DNA from: Desulfofustis sp.
GTDB taxonomy: Bacteria > Desulfobacterota > Desulfobulbia > Desulfobulbales > Desulfocapsaceae
Assembly: GCA_030145365.1 (NCBI GenBank)
Contig: JAQYVS010000428.1
Span: 1-13,654 of the forward strand
Direction: 5' to 3'
Length of the DNA stretch: 13,654 nt
Under the pieces are notes generated by a model, which was given only the letters and a program-made list of their open reading frames with translations, ran no database searches and had not been told where the DNA came from. Positions 8,165-13,654 of the stretch are shown here, piece after piece (position 1 is the stretch's first letter; each line of letters begins with the position of its first letter). Made by a program: the position numbers and the translations under genes.

Positions 8165-9968
8165 GGCCATTCTCCATGCGATTTTTCATCTGTTTTCGAT
8201 GCATGGCCCGGTAAAATTCATTTACCTCGAGCAACTCCTCATGGGTCGCATCATTTACCAATAGACCCTCATCTAAGATAAGAATCTTGTCGGTCATAGA
8301 TAATAGCTTGATACGATTTGAAACAATGAACACGGTTTTTCCATCAAAACGTCTGCGCAACGCTGACAGAATATGGTTTTCAGTTGATGTGTCGACGGCC
8401 GAAAGACCATCATCAATAACCAGAACCGGGCGATCGTAGAGTATGGCTCGTGCCATGGCAACCCGCTGGCGCTGACCTCCGGATAATGTGACACCGCGTT
8501 CACCGACGATTGCCTCATAACCTCCGGTGAATGTGATGATCTCATCATGGATATCAGCGTCTTTGGCGGCCTGTTCAATTTCTTCCATTGAGACATCTTC
8601 CATACCAAAGCCGATATTAGCTTTAATCGTGTCTGAAAAAAGAATCGGCTCCTGCCCCACATAACCAATTTGGCTTCGCACCTGATCCAGTGAAAGCTCA
8701 TTGACATCGGTGTCGCCAAAATAAAGTGAAGAGTCTTCAATCGGATAGAGCCGGACCAGGAGTTTACACAGGGTCGTTTTACCGCTTCCTGTTCGACCGC
8801 CAATACCAATGATACCTGATGTGGCATTAAAACTTACGTCTTTGATCTGGTAACTCGAAGAGTCTGGGTATGAAAAACTGAGATTTTTTGCAATAAACCC
8901 CCTTGTTATTTTGGGGGATGGAATTGCTACCTGAGGGTCAAAAAGAATCGGTTCCGATGTGACAAGTTGGTGGATCCGTCTGAGTGCGGTTATGCCCCGC
9001 TGAGTAAGGTTTGCCACCCAGCCCACGGCCATCATCGGCCAGATGAGCATCTGCAAATAGGTGATAAATGCCGCAAAATCTCCCATGGTGATAGCTTCGC
9101 GTATCACCAGCTTGCCCCCGAAAACCAGGATAATCAAAAGGCCGATATTACCGATCAGGGTGGCTGCCGGAAAGAGCAGTCCGTGGATAAGGGCAACCCT
9201 GATATTGGCTTTAACATAGGTTTTGCCGATTCGATCAAATTCCGCACCTTGCTTTTTTTCAAATGTATAGGCTTTTATAAGACGAACGGATACCACGGCA
9301 GATCGGGCAAATTCAGTAAGAATTGAAAATTGTTCCTGGACTTGATTGAATCGGTGATGAAGTTTAGCGGAAAGAATTCTGGTAACGACAGCCAGAACAG
9401 GCAAGGGGAGAAGTGATACAAGAGTGAGTGTTGGATGTATATGAAACATGAAGCCAATTGCGGCCACCGAAACAACCAGCGCGTCAACGGCCGCTACCAT
9501 ACCCATGCCGCAGGCCATTTGTACCGCTGCCAGGTCGTTTGAGCCACGGGCCATGATGTCGCCGGTTGAATGTTTGGAAAAAAAGTTCTGATCCATACCC
9601 AGGACATGGTCAAAAATTCGATTTCTGAGTGCCTGTTCAAGGTAGCGCGAAAAGCCAATAATCAACATTCGCCAAATAAAGCGAAGTACTACGACAACCA
9701 AGGCAATTAAGATGATCAGGCCGGCCAGGCGAAAAAGATACCCAGTGGTGGCAGTTTGGGCTGTCAGTGAGTCGATGCCGTGTTTGAGAATCAACGGAAT
9801 GGAAAGCTGAAGGAAGTCGACCCCAATCAGTGCAAGAAGTCCGAGTATGAGCCGGACTCGGTATTTTCTGAATTGATCAGCCAGAAGCAAGAAGACTAAT
9901 TTGCTGAGGCTGACACTGTCTTTTTCAGCGGTTGTTTCAAGACGGTTGAGTTGTTGTTTATTCAGCAC
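8157..9968 (-). CDS. ABC exporter half-transporter, degenerate-site subunit (MdlA-like)
   Basis: Partner of the downstream exporter gene (603 aa, same domain plan). Membrane domain is about residues 38-320. ATPase motifs: Walker A GRTGSGKTT with Lys397, Q-loop Gln439, intact signature LSGGQ (495-499), Walker B VLVIDD in which Asp520 replaces the catalytic Glu, D-loop SAVD (523-526), and an H-loop reading VSNR with Asn551 in place of the switch His. Two substitutions in one site indicate weak or absent hydrolysis there, while its LSGGQ can complete the partner's active site. Start is GTG at 9968, with an in-frame TGA 9 nt upstream and no obvious Shine-Dalgarno. It is the first gene of a probable three-gene operon (two exporter halves, glycosyltransferase). 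A possible promoter (TGGATA, 16 nt, TATACT) lies at 10038-10065 on the minus strand. Confidence 0.92.
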   Translation of the reverse strand: MLNKQQLNRLETTAEKDSVSLSKLVFLLLADQFRKYRVRLILGLLALIGVDFLQLSIPLILKHGIDSLTAQTATTGYLFRLAGLIILIALVVVVLRFIWRMLIIGFSRYLEQALRNRIFDHVLGMDQNFFSKHSTGDIMARGSNDLAAVQMACGMGMVAAVDALVVSVAAIGFMFHIHPTLTLVSLLPLPVLAVVTRILSAKLHHRFNQVQEQFSILTEFARSAVVSVRLIKAYTFEKKQGAEFDRIGKTYVKANIRVALIHGLLFPAATLIGNIGLLIILVFGGKLVIREAITMGDFAAFITYLQMLIWPMMAVGWVANLTQRGITALRRIHQLVTSEPILFDPQVAIPSPKITRGFIAKNLSFSYPDSSSYQIKDVSFNATSGIIGIGGRTGSGKTTLCKLLVRLYPIEDSSLYFGDTDVNELSLDQVRSQIGYVGQEPILFSDTIKANIGFGMEDVSMEEIEQAAKDADIHDEIITFTGGYEAIVGERGVTLSGGQRQRVAMARAILYDRPVLVIDDGLSAVDTSTENHILSALRRRFDGKTVFIVSNRIKLLSMTDKILILDEGLLVNDATHEELLEVNEFYRAMHRKQMKNRMENGHA

Positions 9969-10012
9969 TGAGATTCAGACGTAATAGATGTTAAACCATT
10001 GGTAAAATCAGC

Positions 10013-10042
10013 TTGACTGAGCAAAGTTAACCAACTTAGTAT
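10013..10042 (+). promoter_or_regulatory. Candidate promoter for the small lipoprotein gene
   Basis: TTGACT (10013-10018), an 18-nt spacer and TAGTAT (10037-10042) on the plus strand. The spacer contains a small dyad, AAGTT-AACC-AACTT, which could bind a regulator. Transcription would start near 10050, some 57 nt before the ATG at 10107. The -10 overlaps a possible minus-strand -10 (TATACT, 10038-10043) for the exporter operon. Confidence 0.4.
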
Positions 10043-10106
10043 AAAATAGATGTAAGTGCTATCCATCCGGCACATTTTACACTGTTTCCATTTCTTGAGG
10101 TTTTAT

Positions 10107-10346
10107 ATGAGTGTTACAAGCAAATGTGAGGTCATCAGATATTTTCATTGTCTTGCTGTTGTCCTGCTGCTGGCAGGCTGTTCTTCCGAGCAGGGGGATG
10201 AGGAAGAGAAATCGATAATTCGGCAGAAAACCGATGAAGTTGCTACTGAAATTGTCGATCATATTCGTCAACCCATCGACAAAGCGGAGGCCGTCAAAGA
10301 AATTGAGGAGGCACGCAGAGCCCAGTATGAGGAGCAGACTCAATAG
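10107..10346 (+). CDS. Small outer-membrane-type lipoprotein, unknown function
   Basis: 79-residue predicted lipoprotein. Signal peptide residues 1-24 have a hydrophobic core LAVVLLLAG and end in lipobox LLAGC with Cys25. Ser26 after the Cys would, by the usual Lol rule, favour the outer membrane. The 55-residue mature part is highly charged and Glu-rich with no aromatic core; from about residue 35 it looks like one amphipathic helix ending EEARRAQYEEQTQ. I chose the ATG at 10107 because GAGG sits 6 nt upstream (10097-10100). A GTG at 10056 would add 17 residues and spoil the signal peptide. It is divergent from the exporter operon and convergent with mscS. I do not recognise a family; a short envelope-spacer role is only a guess. 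Confidence 0.75.
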   Translation: MSVTSKCEVIRYFHCLAVVLLLAGCSSEQGDEEEKSIIRQKTDEVATEIVDHIRQPIDKAEAVKEIEEARRAQYEEQTQ

Positions 10347-10402
10347 AGTGAGCCTTTGCTCTGATTATCTTTTTACGGCTATGGGACGGTTATAAAAATA
10401 AC
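10347..10402 (+). terminator. Weak terminator candidates between lipoprotein gene and mscS
   Basis: The 58-base gap between convergent genes has two small hairpins: GAGC-CTTT-GCTC soon after the lipoprotein stop, followed by a T-rich stretch ending in five T, and GTTAT-AAAA-ATAAC (10389-10402), followed by four T. Stems are only 4-5 bp, so either may be a weak terminator. Confidence 0.3.
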
Positions 10403-10404
10403 TT

Positions 10405-11613
10405 TTAGTCCTCCTGCTTGGAACCTTGTTTTATCTGAAATTGTTCCGGCAGCCCTTTGATATATAAGTCCTGCTTACTGTACGGAATTTCCACTCCTTC
10501 ATCCCTGAACTTTTTATACACTTTGGTATTGACTGCATCAAGAACTCGGCCTCTGAGCTCTGGATTGTCAACCCAGAACAGCAGCTCAAAATCGAGACTG
10601 GATGACCCGAACAAGCGAAATCTGACCCTCGGCACAGGATTGGTACAAACCTGCTGCTCGTTTTGCGTGATTTCTAAGAGAATCCTTTTGACCTTGTCTA
10701 TGTCGCTACCATATGCCACTCCGATTTTTAGACGAACACGCATCTTTGCTGAAGGTCCACCGGATTGATTGGTAATCATGGTATTTCCGATGATCGAGTT
10801 GGGAATGGTGACTTCAATATCATCTCTGGTCAGAATTCTGGTGCTGCGCAGGCCAATATTAGTCACTTTGCCGCGGCTTCCCGTATCTAAAACGATATAG
10901 TCGCCGATCCGATATGGGGTATCTGCCAGAATGAAAACACCCGAGAAAAGATTTGAAAGCGTGTCTTTGGCTGCAAAACCGATGGCAATACCGACGATTC
11001 CGGCCGAAGCGAGCCAGGCAGTAAGGTCTATGCTCCAAATGACGAAAATTGCATACATGCATGCGCCAAAGATTATAACTTTAGCGATATTATCAAAGAG
11101 GGTAACGGTTCGACGCTGGATAAATTCGTATTTGTCTGATAGTCCGGCAATCCGGTTGAGAAGCAGCGACGCTAGACGGATTAAAAAAACTGCCCAGACT
11201 ACCACCCCAAGAGATTGCAGACAGCGATTGATAATCAGCAACAATGTTCCTGGCATGGGCATTAGATCAAGTCCAGCGGTGATGCCCAGCGCTACCAGCG
11301 TGTAATAAACTGGTGGGCGTAGAGCAAGGACGATCTGGTTATCCAGTTCAACTTTAGTGCGATTGACAAGAGCTCGTAAAAGCCTGAAGATGAGCCATAC
11401 GAATAGGGATACACCGATAAAAGTGAGAAGTATTATGAAGCCGCCCTGGATCCACGGGTTATCAAAAACCTGTTTGAGTAATGAAAAAAAAGTGCCTGTT
11501 GGAGAAGAAGCAGTCACTGCATTTGTTGAAGCCTCGCTTATCTCATAAGCAGCGGATAAAGAAACCGCTACCAGTGTAATGTAAAGAGATTTTTTACTTA
11601 TCGGCCTGATCAT
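10405..11613 (-). CDS. MscS-family small-conductance mechanosensitive channel
   Basis: Inner-membrane tension-gated channel that releases solutes on hypo-osmotic shock (402 aa). A cleavable-looking signal is at 1-29, followed by TM segments near 57-82, 100-120, 133-152 and 175-195. The pore helix and start of the beta domain are unmistakable: WLASAGIVGIAIGFAAKDTLSNLFSG (200-225) then ILADTPYRIGDYI (228-240). The cytosolic MscS domain follows (240-385), including an RSTRILTRDDIEVTIPNS segment and an alpha/beta cage ending EGVEIPYSKQDLYIK. The extra N-terminal helices make it longer than E. coli MscS (286 aa), as in YbdG/YnaI-like members. AAGGAG lies about 8 nt before the ATG. A 19-codon ORF ends in an ATGA overlap with this start, so expression may be coupled to it. 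It is divergent from the dnaJ-type gene. Confidence 0.93.
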   Translation of the reverse strand: MIRPISKKSLYITLVAVSLSAAYEISEASTNAVTASSPTGTFFSLLKQVFDNPWIQGGFIILLTFIGVSLFVWLIFRLLRALVNRTKVELDNQIVLALRPPVYYTLVALGITAGLDLMPMPGTLLLIINRCLQSLGVVVWAVFLIRLASLLLNRIAGLSDKYEFIQRRTVTLFDNIAKVIIFGACMYAIFVIWSIDLTAWLASAGIVGIAIGFAAKDTLSNLFSGVFILADTPYRIGDYIVLDTGSRGKVTNIGLRSTRILTRDDIEVTIPNSIIGNTMITNQSGGPSAKMRVRLKIGVAYGSDIDKVKRILLEITQNEQQVCTNPVPRVRFRLFGSSSLDFELLFWVDNPELRGRVLDAVNTKVYKKFRDEGVEIPYSKQDLYIKGLPEQFQIKQGSKQED

Positions 11614-11669
11614 ATTTGCTCTCCTTCACAATAGGTGCTTTGCAGGAACGTCATTACCACCTGGTACAT
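11610..11669 (-). CDS. Candidate 19-residue leader peptide ORF upstream of mscS
   Basis: Minus-strand ORF MYQVVMTFLQSTYCEGEQI. GGAGG (11674-11678) lies 4 nt before its ATG, a better ribosome site than many genes here have. Its TGA overlaps the mscS ATG as ATGA, and the Shine-Dalgarno of mscS (AAGGAG) lies inside its codons for Glu-Gly-Glu. This layout fits a leader peptide that controls or couples mscS translation. The peptide has no strong hydrophobic segment and no run of one amino acid, so it does not look like a classical attenuator. No homology can be judged by eye. Confidence 0.45.
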   Translation of the reverse strand: MYQVVMTFLQSTYCEGEQI

Positions 11670-11769
11670 AAATCCTCCAGAAATTAGTCTAAATGTCGAA
11701 ATCATACAAGATTTTCATACGGTCGCAGGAGTGTGTGTCACCCATCAAAGTGTTGGTGATTGATTCGCT

Positions 11770-11804
11770 ATATTACTTATAATAATATATTGAAATAGTA
11801 ATAT
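11770..11804. repeat. 8-bp AT-rich inverted repeat
   Basis: ATATTACT (11770-11777) and AGTAATAT (11797-11804) are perfect inverted copies with a 19-base centre that includes a TATAAT (11778-11783). It lies about midway between mscS and dnaJ. It could be an operator around a promoter, but no matching -35 at 16-18 bases is present, and AT-rich DNA makes such repeats common. Confidence 0.35.
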
Positions 11805-11886
11805 TTATGCTTATCTATATGTAATACAAATGTTGCCGAGTCCATAATGATTTTCAAAATATATAAAGTAAAAGGATTGAAAACTA

Positions 11887-11930
11887 CCAGAAATACTCAG
11901 ATAAGTACATTCTGGTGAGCGAATTACCAG
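11887..11930 (+). promoter_or_regulatory. Alternative stem-loops in the dnaJ 5' leader
   Basis: Stem 1: CCAGAA (11887-11892) pairs with TTCTGG (11910-11915), extended inside by TACT/AGTA around the loop CAGATA. Stem 2: CTGGT (11912-11916) pairs with ACCAG (11926-11930), the last two bases of which begin the dnaJ ribosome site AGGTGG. CTGG at 11912-11915 is shared, so the stems exclude each other. This could tune ribosome access to dnaJ. It is visible by base pairing only. Confidence 0.35.
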
Positions 11931-11940
11931 GTGGAAATAA

Positions 11941-12951
11941 ATGAAGCACATCGATTATTACACAATTCTCGGAGTATCACGTAATGGTTCTCAGGACAAA
12001 ATCCGGAGGGCATACCGTAAAGGTGCGCAAAAATATCATCCCGACGTCAACAAAGAGCCTGAAGCGGAATCCAGATTCAAGGAGATAAACGAAGCCTATG
12101 GGGTCTTGTCTGATTCTGAGAAGCGCAGCCTTTATGATAGGTACGGCAAAGATTGGGACCAGGTAAGAGAAGAGGATCCCTCCACTCGCTACAACTATAA
12201 GGCGCGAGAAAATCCAGGAGCAGAAGGTTTTTCGCAGAGCTTTCAATTTAATTGGGATCAAGAGTTTGCAGGTTCTGAAGAGCTTAATGATTTTCTGAGA
12301 AATATCTTCACTGGGGATAATGGAACAACAGATCAATTCACCAATCAATCGTTTGCCTCACCCGGAAGATCCATGGAGGCAGAAATCGCCCTGAGTCTTG
12401 ATGAAATTGTGAACGGAGGAAAAAAGACGATTACTTTTCAGACCAAGCAAATGGATTTGCATGGAAACATCCGACCTCAGATGAAACAGATGCAAGTGAA
12501 AATTCCCCGGGGAGTGCATGAAGGATCTGTCATCAGACTAAAAGGCCAGGGAGAATCTGGTGTAGGCCACGCAGAAGCAGGAGATTTGCTGCTACGGGTA
12601 AAAATCGCACCGGACTCAAGATTTACCCTAAACGGACACGATTTGAAAACCACCGTACCGATTACTCCCAGTGAAGCAGTACTCGGTGTTAATCTTGAGG
12701 TGGAAACGCTGGACACAAAAGTTCGTCTTAAGATTCCTCCAAGAACCCAGAACAATAAAAACTTTCGCTTGAAAGGCAAAGGATTGCCGAAAAAGGCGGG
12801 AAGAGGGGATCTCTATGTCGGTGTCGAAATCCGAATTCCGGATACGGTGAGTTCAGAAGAAGAGCTTTTATTCAAAAAGCTATCTCAGGTAGCAGATACA
12901 AATCCACGTGACAATAAAACCCGAGCCAGAGGTGAATTCGAGACTGCCTGA
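11941..12951 (+). CDS. DnaJ/CbpA-type co-chaperone (type B J-domain protein)
   Basis: Cytosolic Hsp40 that delivers substrates to DnaK and stimulates its ATPase (336 aa). The J domain spans about residues 4-70 with the essential HPD at 33-35 (KYHPDVNK) and the usual helix IV region RSLYDRYGKDW. A linker of about 70 residues (72-140) is rich in Phe, Gly, Asn and Gln but lacks a clean Gly-Phe repeat. No CxxCxGxG zinc motifs are present, so this is the CbpA/type II form. C-terminal substrate-binding domains follow: CTD1 about 141-225 (MEAEIALSLDEIVNGGKKTI, VKIPRGVHEGSVIRLKGQGE) and CTD2 about 226-302 (LKTTVPITPSEAVLGVNLEV, FRLKGKGLPKKAGRGDLYVGVEI). AGGTGG lies 6 nt before the ATG at 11941. It is divergent from mscS and not next to dnaK or grpE, so it is probably an accessory copy rather than the main DnaJ. 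Confidence 0.93.
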   Translation: MKHIDYYTILGVSRNGSQDKIRRAYRKGAQKYHPDVNKEPEAESRFKEINEAYGVLSDSEKRSLYDRYGKDWDQVREEDPSTRYNYKARENPGAEGFSQSFQFNWDQEFAGSEELNDFLRNIFTGDNGTTDQFTNQSFASPGRSMEAEIALSLDEIVNGGKKTITFQTKQMDLHGNIRPQMKQMQVKIPRGVHEGSVIRLKGQGESGVGHAEAGDLLLRVKIAPDSRFTLNGHDLKTTVPITPSEAVLGVNLEVETLDTKVRLKIPPRTQNNKNFRLKGKGLPKKAGRGDLYVGVEIRIPDTVSSEEELLFKKLSQVADTNPRDNKTRARGEFETA

Positions 12952-13056
12952 TGATTGTCTCAATTACTGGTGAACAATAACGTCCAGAATTCTTAACGCT
13001 CAGCTCTGCTTACTTCCTCTCCATTTCATTATTTGATGGTAATCTCCTGATTTAAA

Positions 13057-13073
13057 ATGGTAGAACGTACCAT
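13057..13073 (+). repeat. Inverted repeat before the 61-residue gene
   Basis: ATGGTA (13057-13062) and TACCAT (13068-13073) form a 6-bp perfect dyad with loop GAACG, 40-56 bases before the next ATG. An upstream GATGGTA (13035-13041) can pair with the same right arm over 7 bp (TACCATC, 13068-13074), giving an alternative stem. It could be an operator or an mRNA structure. It is not followed by a T-run. The rest of the 161-base gap shows no clear promoter. Confidence 0.35.
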
Positions 13074-13112
13074 CTGTTTGCACAGTGATACTCGTTGATA
13101 AAAGGGGGAACT

Positions 13113-13298
13113 ATGGAATTGAAAGTAAATCAGGCAGCACTCATTCTTGAAACAAATGATGAGGGCGAAATATGTGTGGAGGTGGCATCACCTGATATGG
13201 ATGGTCTCGCAAGTGGATTGTGTCAAACCATAGCCAGGAAACTGATCAATGATGAAGTATTTCAACAAGAGCTTTTGACCATGCTGGAGCAGGAGTAA
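13113..13298 (+). CDS. Small acidic protein of unknown function
   Basis: 61 residues, cytosolic by the absence of a signal or membrane segment. The first half looks like two beta-strands (ELKVNQAALILET and GEICVEVASP) around a DEGE turn. The second half looks helical (ASGLCQTIARKLINDEVFQQELLTMLEQE). Two cysteines, Cys21 and Cys37, are not in a metal-binding spacing. Net charge is strongly negative. I chose ATG 13113 because AAAGGGGG lies 5-12 nt upstream; a TTG at 13095 would add six residues across the ribosome site. It lies 161 bases after the dnaJ-type gene and 118 bases before the rhodanese gene, all on the plus strand. I do not recognise the family and assign no function. The start quality and codon pattern make it a likely real gene. 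Confidence 0.65.
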   Translation: MELKVNQAALILETNDEGEICVEVASPDMDGLASGLCQTIARKLINDEVFQQELLTMLEQE

Positions 13299-13324
13299 TT
13301 GGGGAAAGAGGTTTTTTTTAACCA

Positions 13325-13354
13325 TTGACTAGCCACATCTTAAGTGTGCATTAT
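13325..13354 (+). promoter_or_regulatory. Candidate promoter of the rhodanese gene
   Basis: TTGACT (13325-13330), an 18-nt spacer and CATTAT (13349-13354) on the plus strand. A start near 13361 would give a leader of about 55 nt. The TATAGT at 13352-13357 is closer to consensus, but its 21-nt spacer is too long. Confidence 0.35.
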
Positions 13355-13416
13355 AGTTTTTCGGTATCAGGAATAATTGTCACCGGAATTCAATGCAAGT
13401 CGGAAGGAGAAAAATC

Positions 13417-13654
13417 ATGAAAGCAGTTTTCGCAATTATTTTGGCAATATGTTTTGTCGTTACCCCTGTATTGGCAGCAGATGTCAATACAATTGATAAA
13501 GATCAATTAAAACAAATGCTTGGTTCTGACGATCTGGTATTGCTCGATGTGAGAACCGGAGGGGACTGGAGCTCAAGTGAGTTTAAAATAAAAGGGGCGA
13601 TGAGAGCCGACCCGTCAGAGGTTGCCTCCTGGTCAAAAAATTACGAAAAAGATA
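13417..13654 (+). CDS. Exported rhodanese-like domain protein, N-terminal part (truncated by window edge)
   Basis: 79 codons are present and the frame is open at the right edge. A signal peptide covers residues 1-20 (hydrophobic AVFAIILAICFVVTPVLA, cut near Ala20-Ala21), so the protein should be periplasmic. The start of a rhodanese fold follows: IDKDQLKQML (26-35) and LVLLDVRTGGDWSSSEFKIKGAM (40-62), matching the LDVR...E(F/Y)...GA pattern. The catalytic loop that would show an active Cys lies outside the window, so sulfurtransferase activity cannot be judged. AAGGAG (13404-13409) lies 7 nt before the ATG at 13417. An in-frame ATG at 13393 would add 8 residues across that ribosome site and is less likely. 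Confidence 0.85.
   Translation, partial: MKAVFAIILAICFVVTPVLAADVNTIDKDQLKQMLGSDDLVLLDVRTGGDWSSSEFKIKGAMRADPSEVASWSKNYEKD

Larger units (their letters stand above)
11614..11940. other. 327-base divergent mscS-dnaJ intergenic region
   Basis: Apart from the leader ORF at 11610-11669 I see no gene. Both ends carry a similar motif in opposite orientation: TTCTGG, 9-10 bases, TACCAGGTGG (minus strand 11657-11682, plus strand 11910-11934). The middle is AT-rich, with an 8-bp inverted repeat at 11770-11804. The dnaJ-proximal end can form alternative hairpins. I could not identify a clear promoter pair for either gene. No sigma32-like -10 (CCCCAT) is seen before dnaJ, although GATTGAAA at about 11875-11882 resembles half of such a site. 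Confidence 0.5.

Noticed and set aside
8165..8170. ATG at 8170 as the start of the second ABC exporter gene
   Set aside because: The GGAG is only about 1 nt from this ATG but 7 nt from the ATG at 8164, which is the better spaced start.
8294..8827. 177-codon second minus-strand frame within the ABC exporter gene
   Set aside because: It overlaps the ATPase domain in another frame and carries no motif of its own.
11761..11880. AT-rich stretch as a replication or attachment site
   Set aside because: No DnaA-box cluster, iteron, tRNA gene, integrase or flanking direct repeat is present.
11914..11943. GTG-started 9-codon frame ending in ATGA at the dnaJ start, resembling the mscS leader layout
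   Set aside because: There is no ribosome site before the GTG and it is too short to support. The parallel with the mscS leader was noted but is not convincing.
12951..12980. 9-codon ORF starting in a TGATG overlap with the dnaJ stop
   Set aside because: It is very short, has no separate ribosome site, and such overlaps arise often by chance.
13299..13330. T8 tract (13312-13319) as an intrinsic terminator after the 61-residue gene
   Set aside because: The only stem around it is the 4-bp GGTT/AACC that encloses the T-run itself; no GC-rich hairpin precedes it.

Overview
The window comes from the chromosome of a Gram-negative bacterium: it has outer-membrane efflux components, two lipoproteins, a TolC-type channel and a periplasmic rhodanese. 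The protein style and moderate GC content suggest a Desulfobacterota (deltaproteobacterial) anaerobe. That placement is my inference and no marker gene here proves it. I see no rRNA, tRNA, CRISPR array, transposase or phage gene.

Layout. Bases 1-4001 (minus strand) hold a tripartite RND efflux operon read from right to left: TolC-type outer-membrane factor, lipoprotein periplasmic adaptor (4-nt ATGA overlap), then the RND inner-membrane permease, which runs off the left edge. A strong sigma70-type promoter lies at 4065-4093. Bases 4252-5058 (plus) encode a DUF616 (TOD1/MUCI70-like) glycosyltransferase. It converges on a minus-strand group made of a GT-B glycosyltransferase (5213-6280) and two overlapping ABC exporter genes (6362-8164 and 8157-9968). 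The two ABC proteins look like a heterodimeric exporter with one degenerate ATP site. A small plus-strand lipoprotein gene (10107-10346) faces a minus-strand MscS-family mechanosensitive channel (10405-11613).

An intergenic region of 327 bases separates mscS from a divergently transcribed DnaJ-type co-chaperone (11941-12951). It is the most structured non-coding part of the window. It contains a 19-codon leader ORF that ends in an ATGA overlap with the mscS start, a matched pair of inverted motifs placed next to the two translation starts, alternative stem-loops in front of dnaJ, and an AT-rich dyad. After dnaJ come a 61-residue acidic protein of unknown function (13113-13298) and the first 79 codons of an exported rhodanese-like protein, cut by the right edge.

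Functionally this is an envelope and stress neighbourhood: drug or metabolite efflux, glycoconjugate-type glycosyltransferases beside an ABC exporter, osmotic protection, and a chaperone. No clearly new multi-gene system is visible. The best leads are the mscS leader peptide and the paired motifs of the mscS-dnaJ intergenic region.
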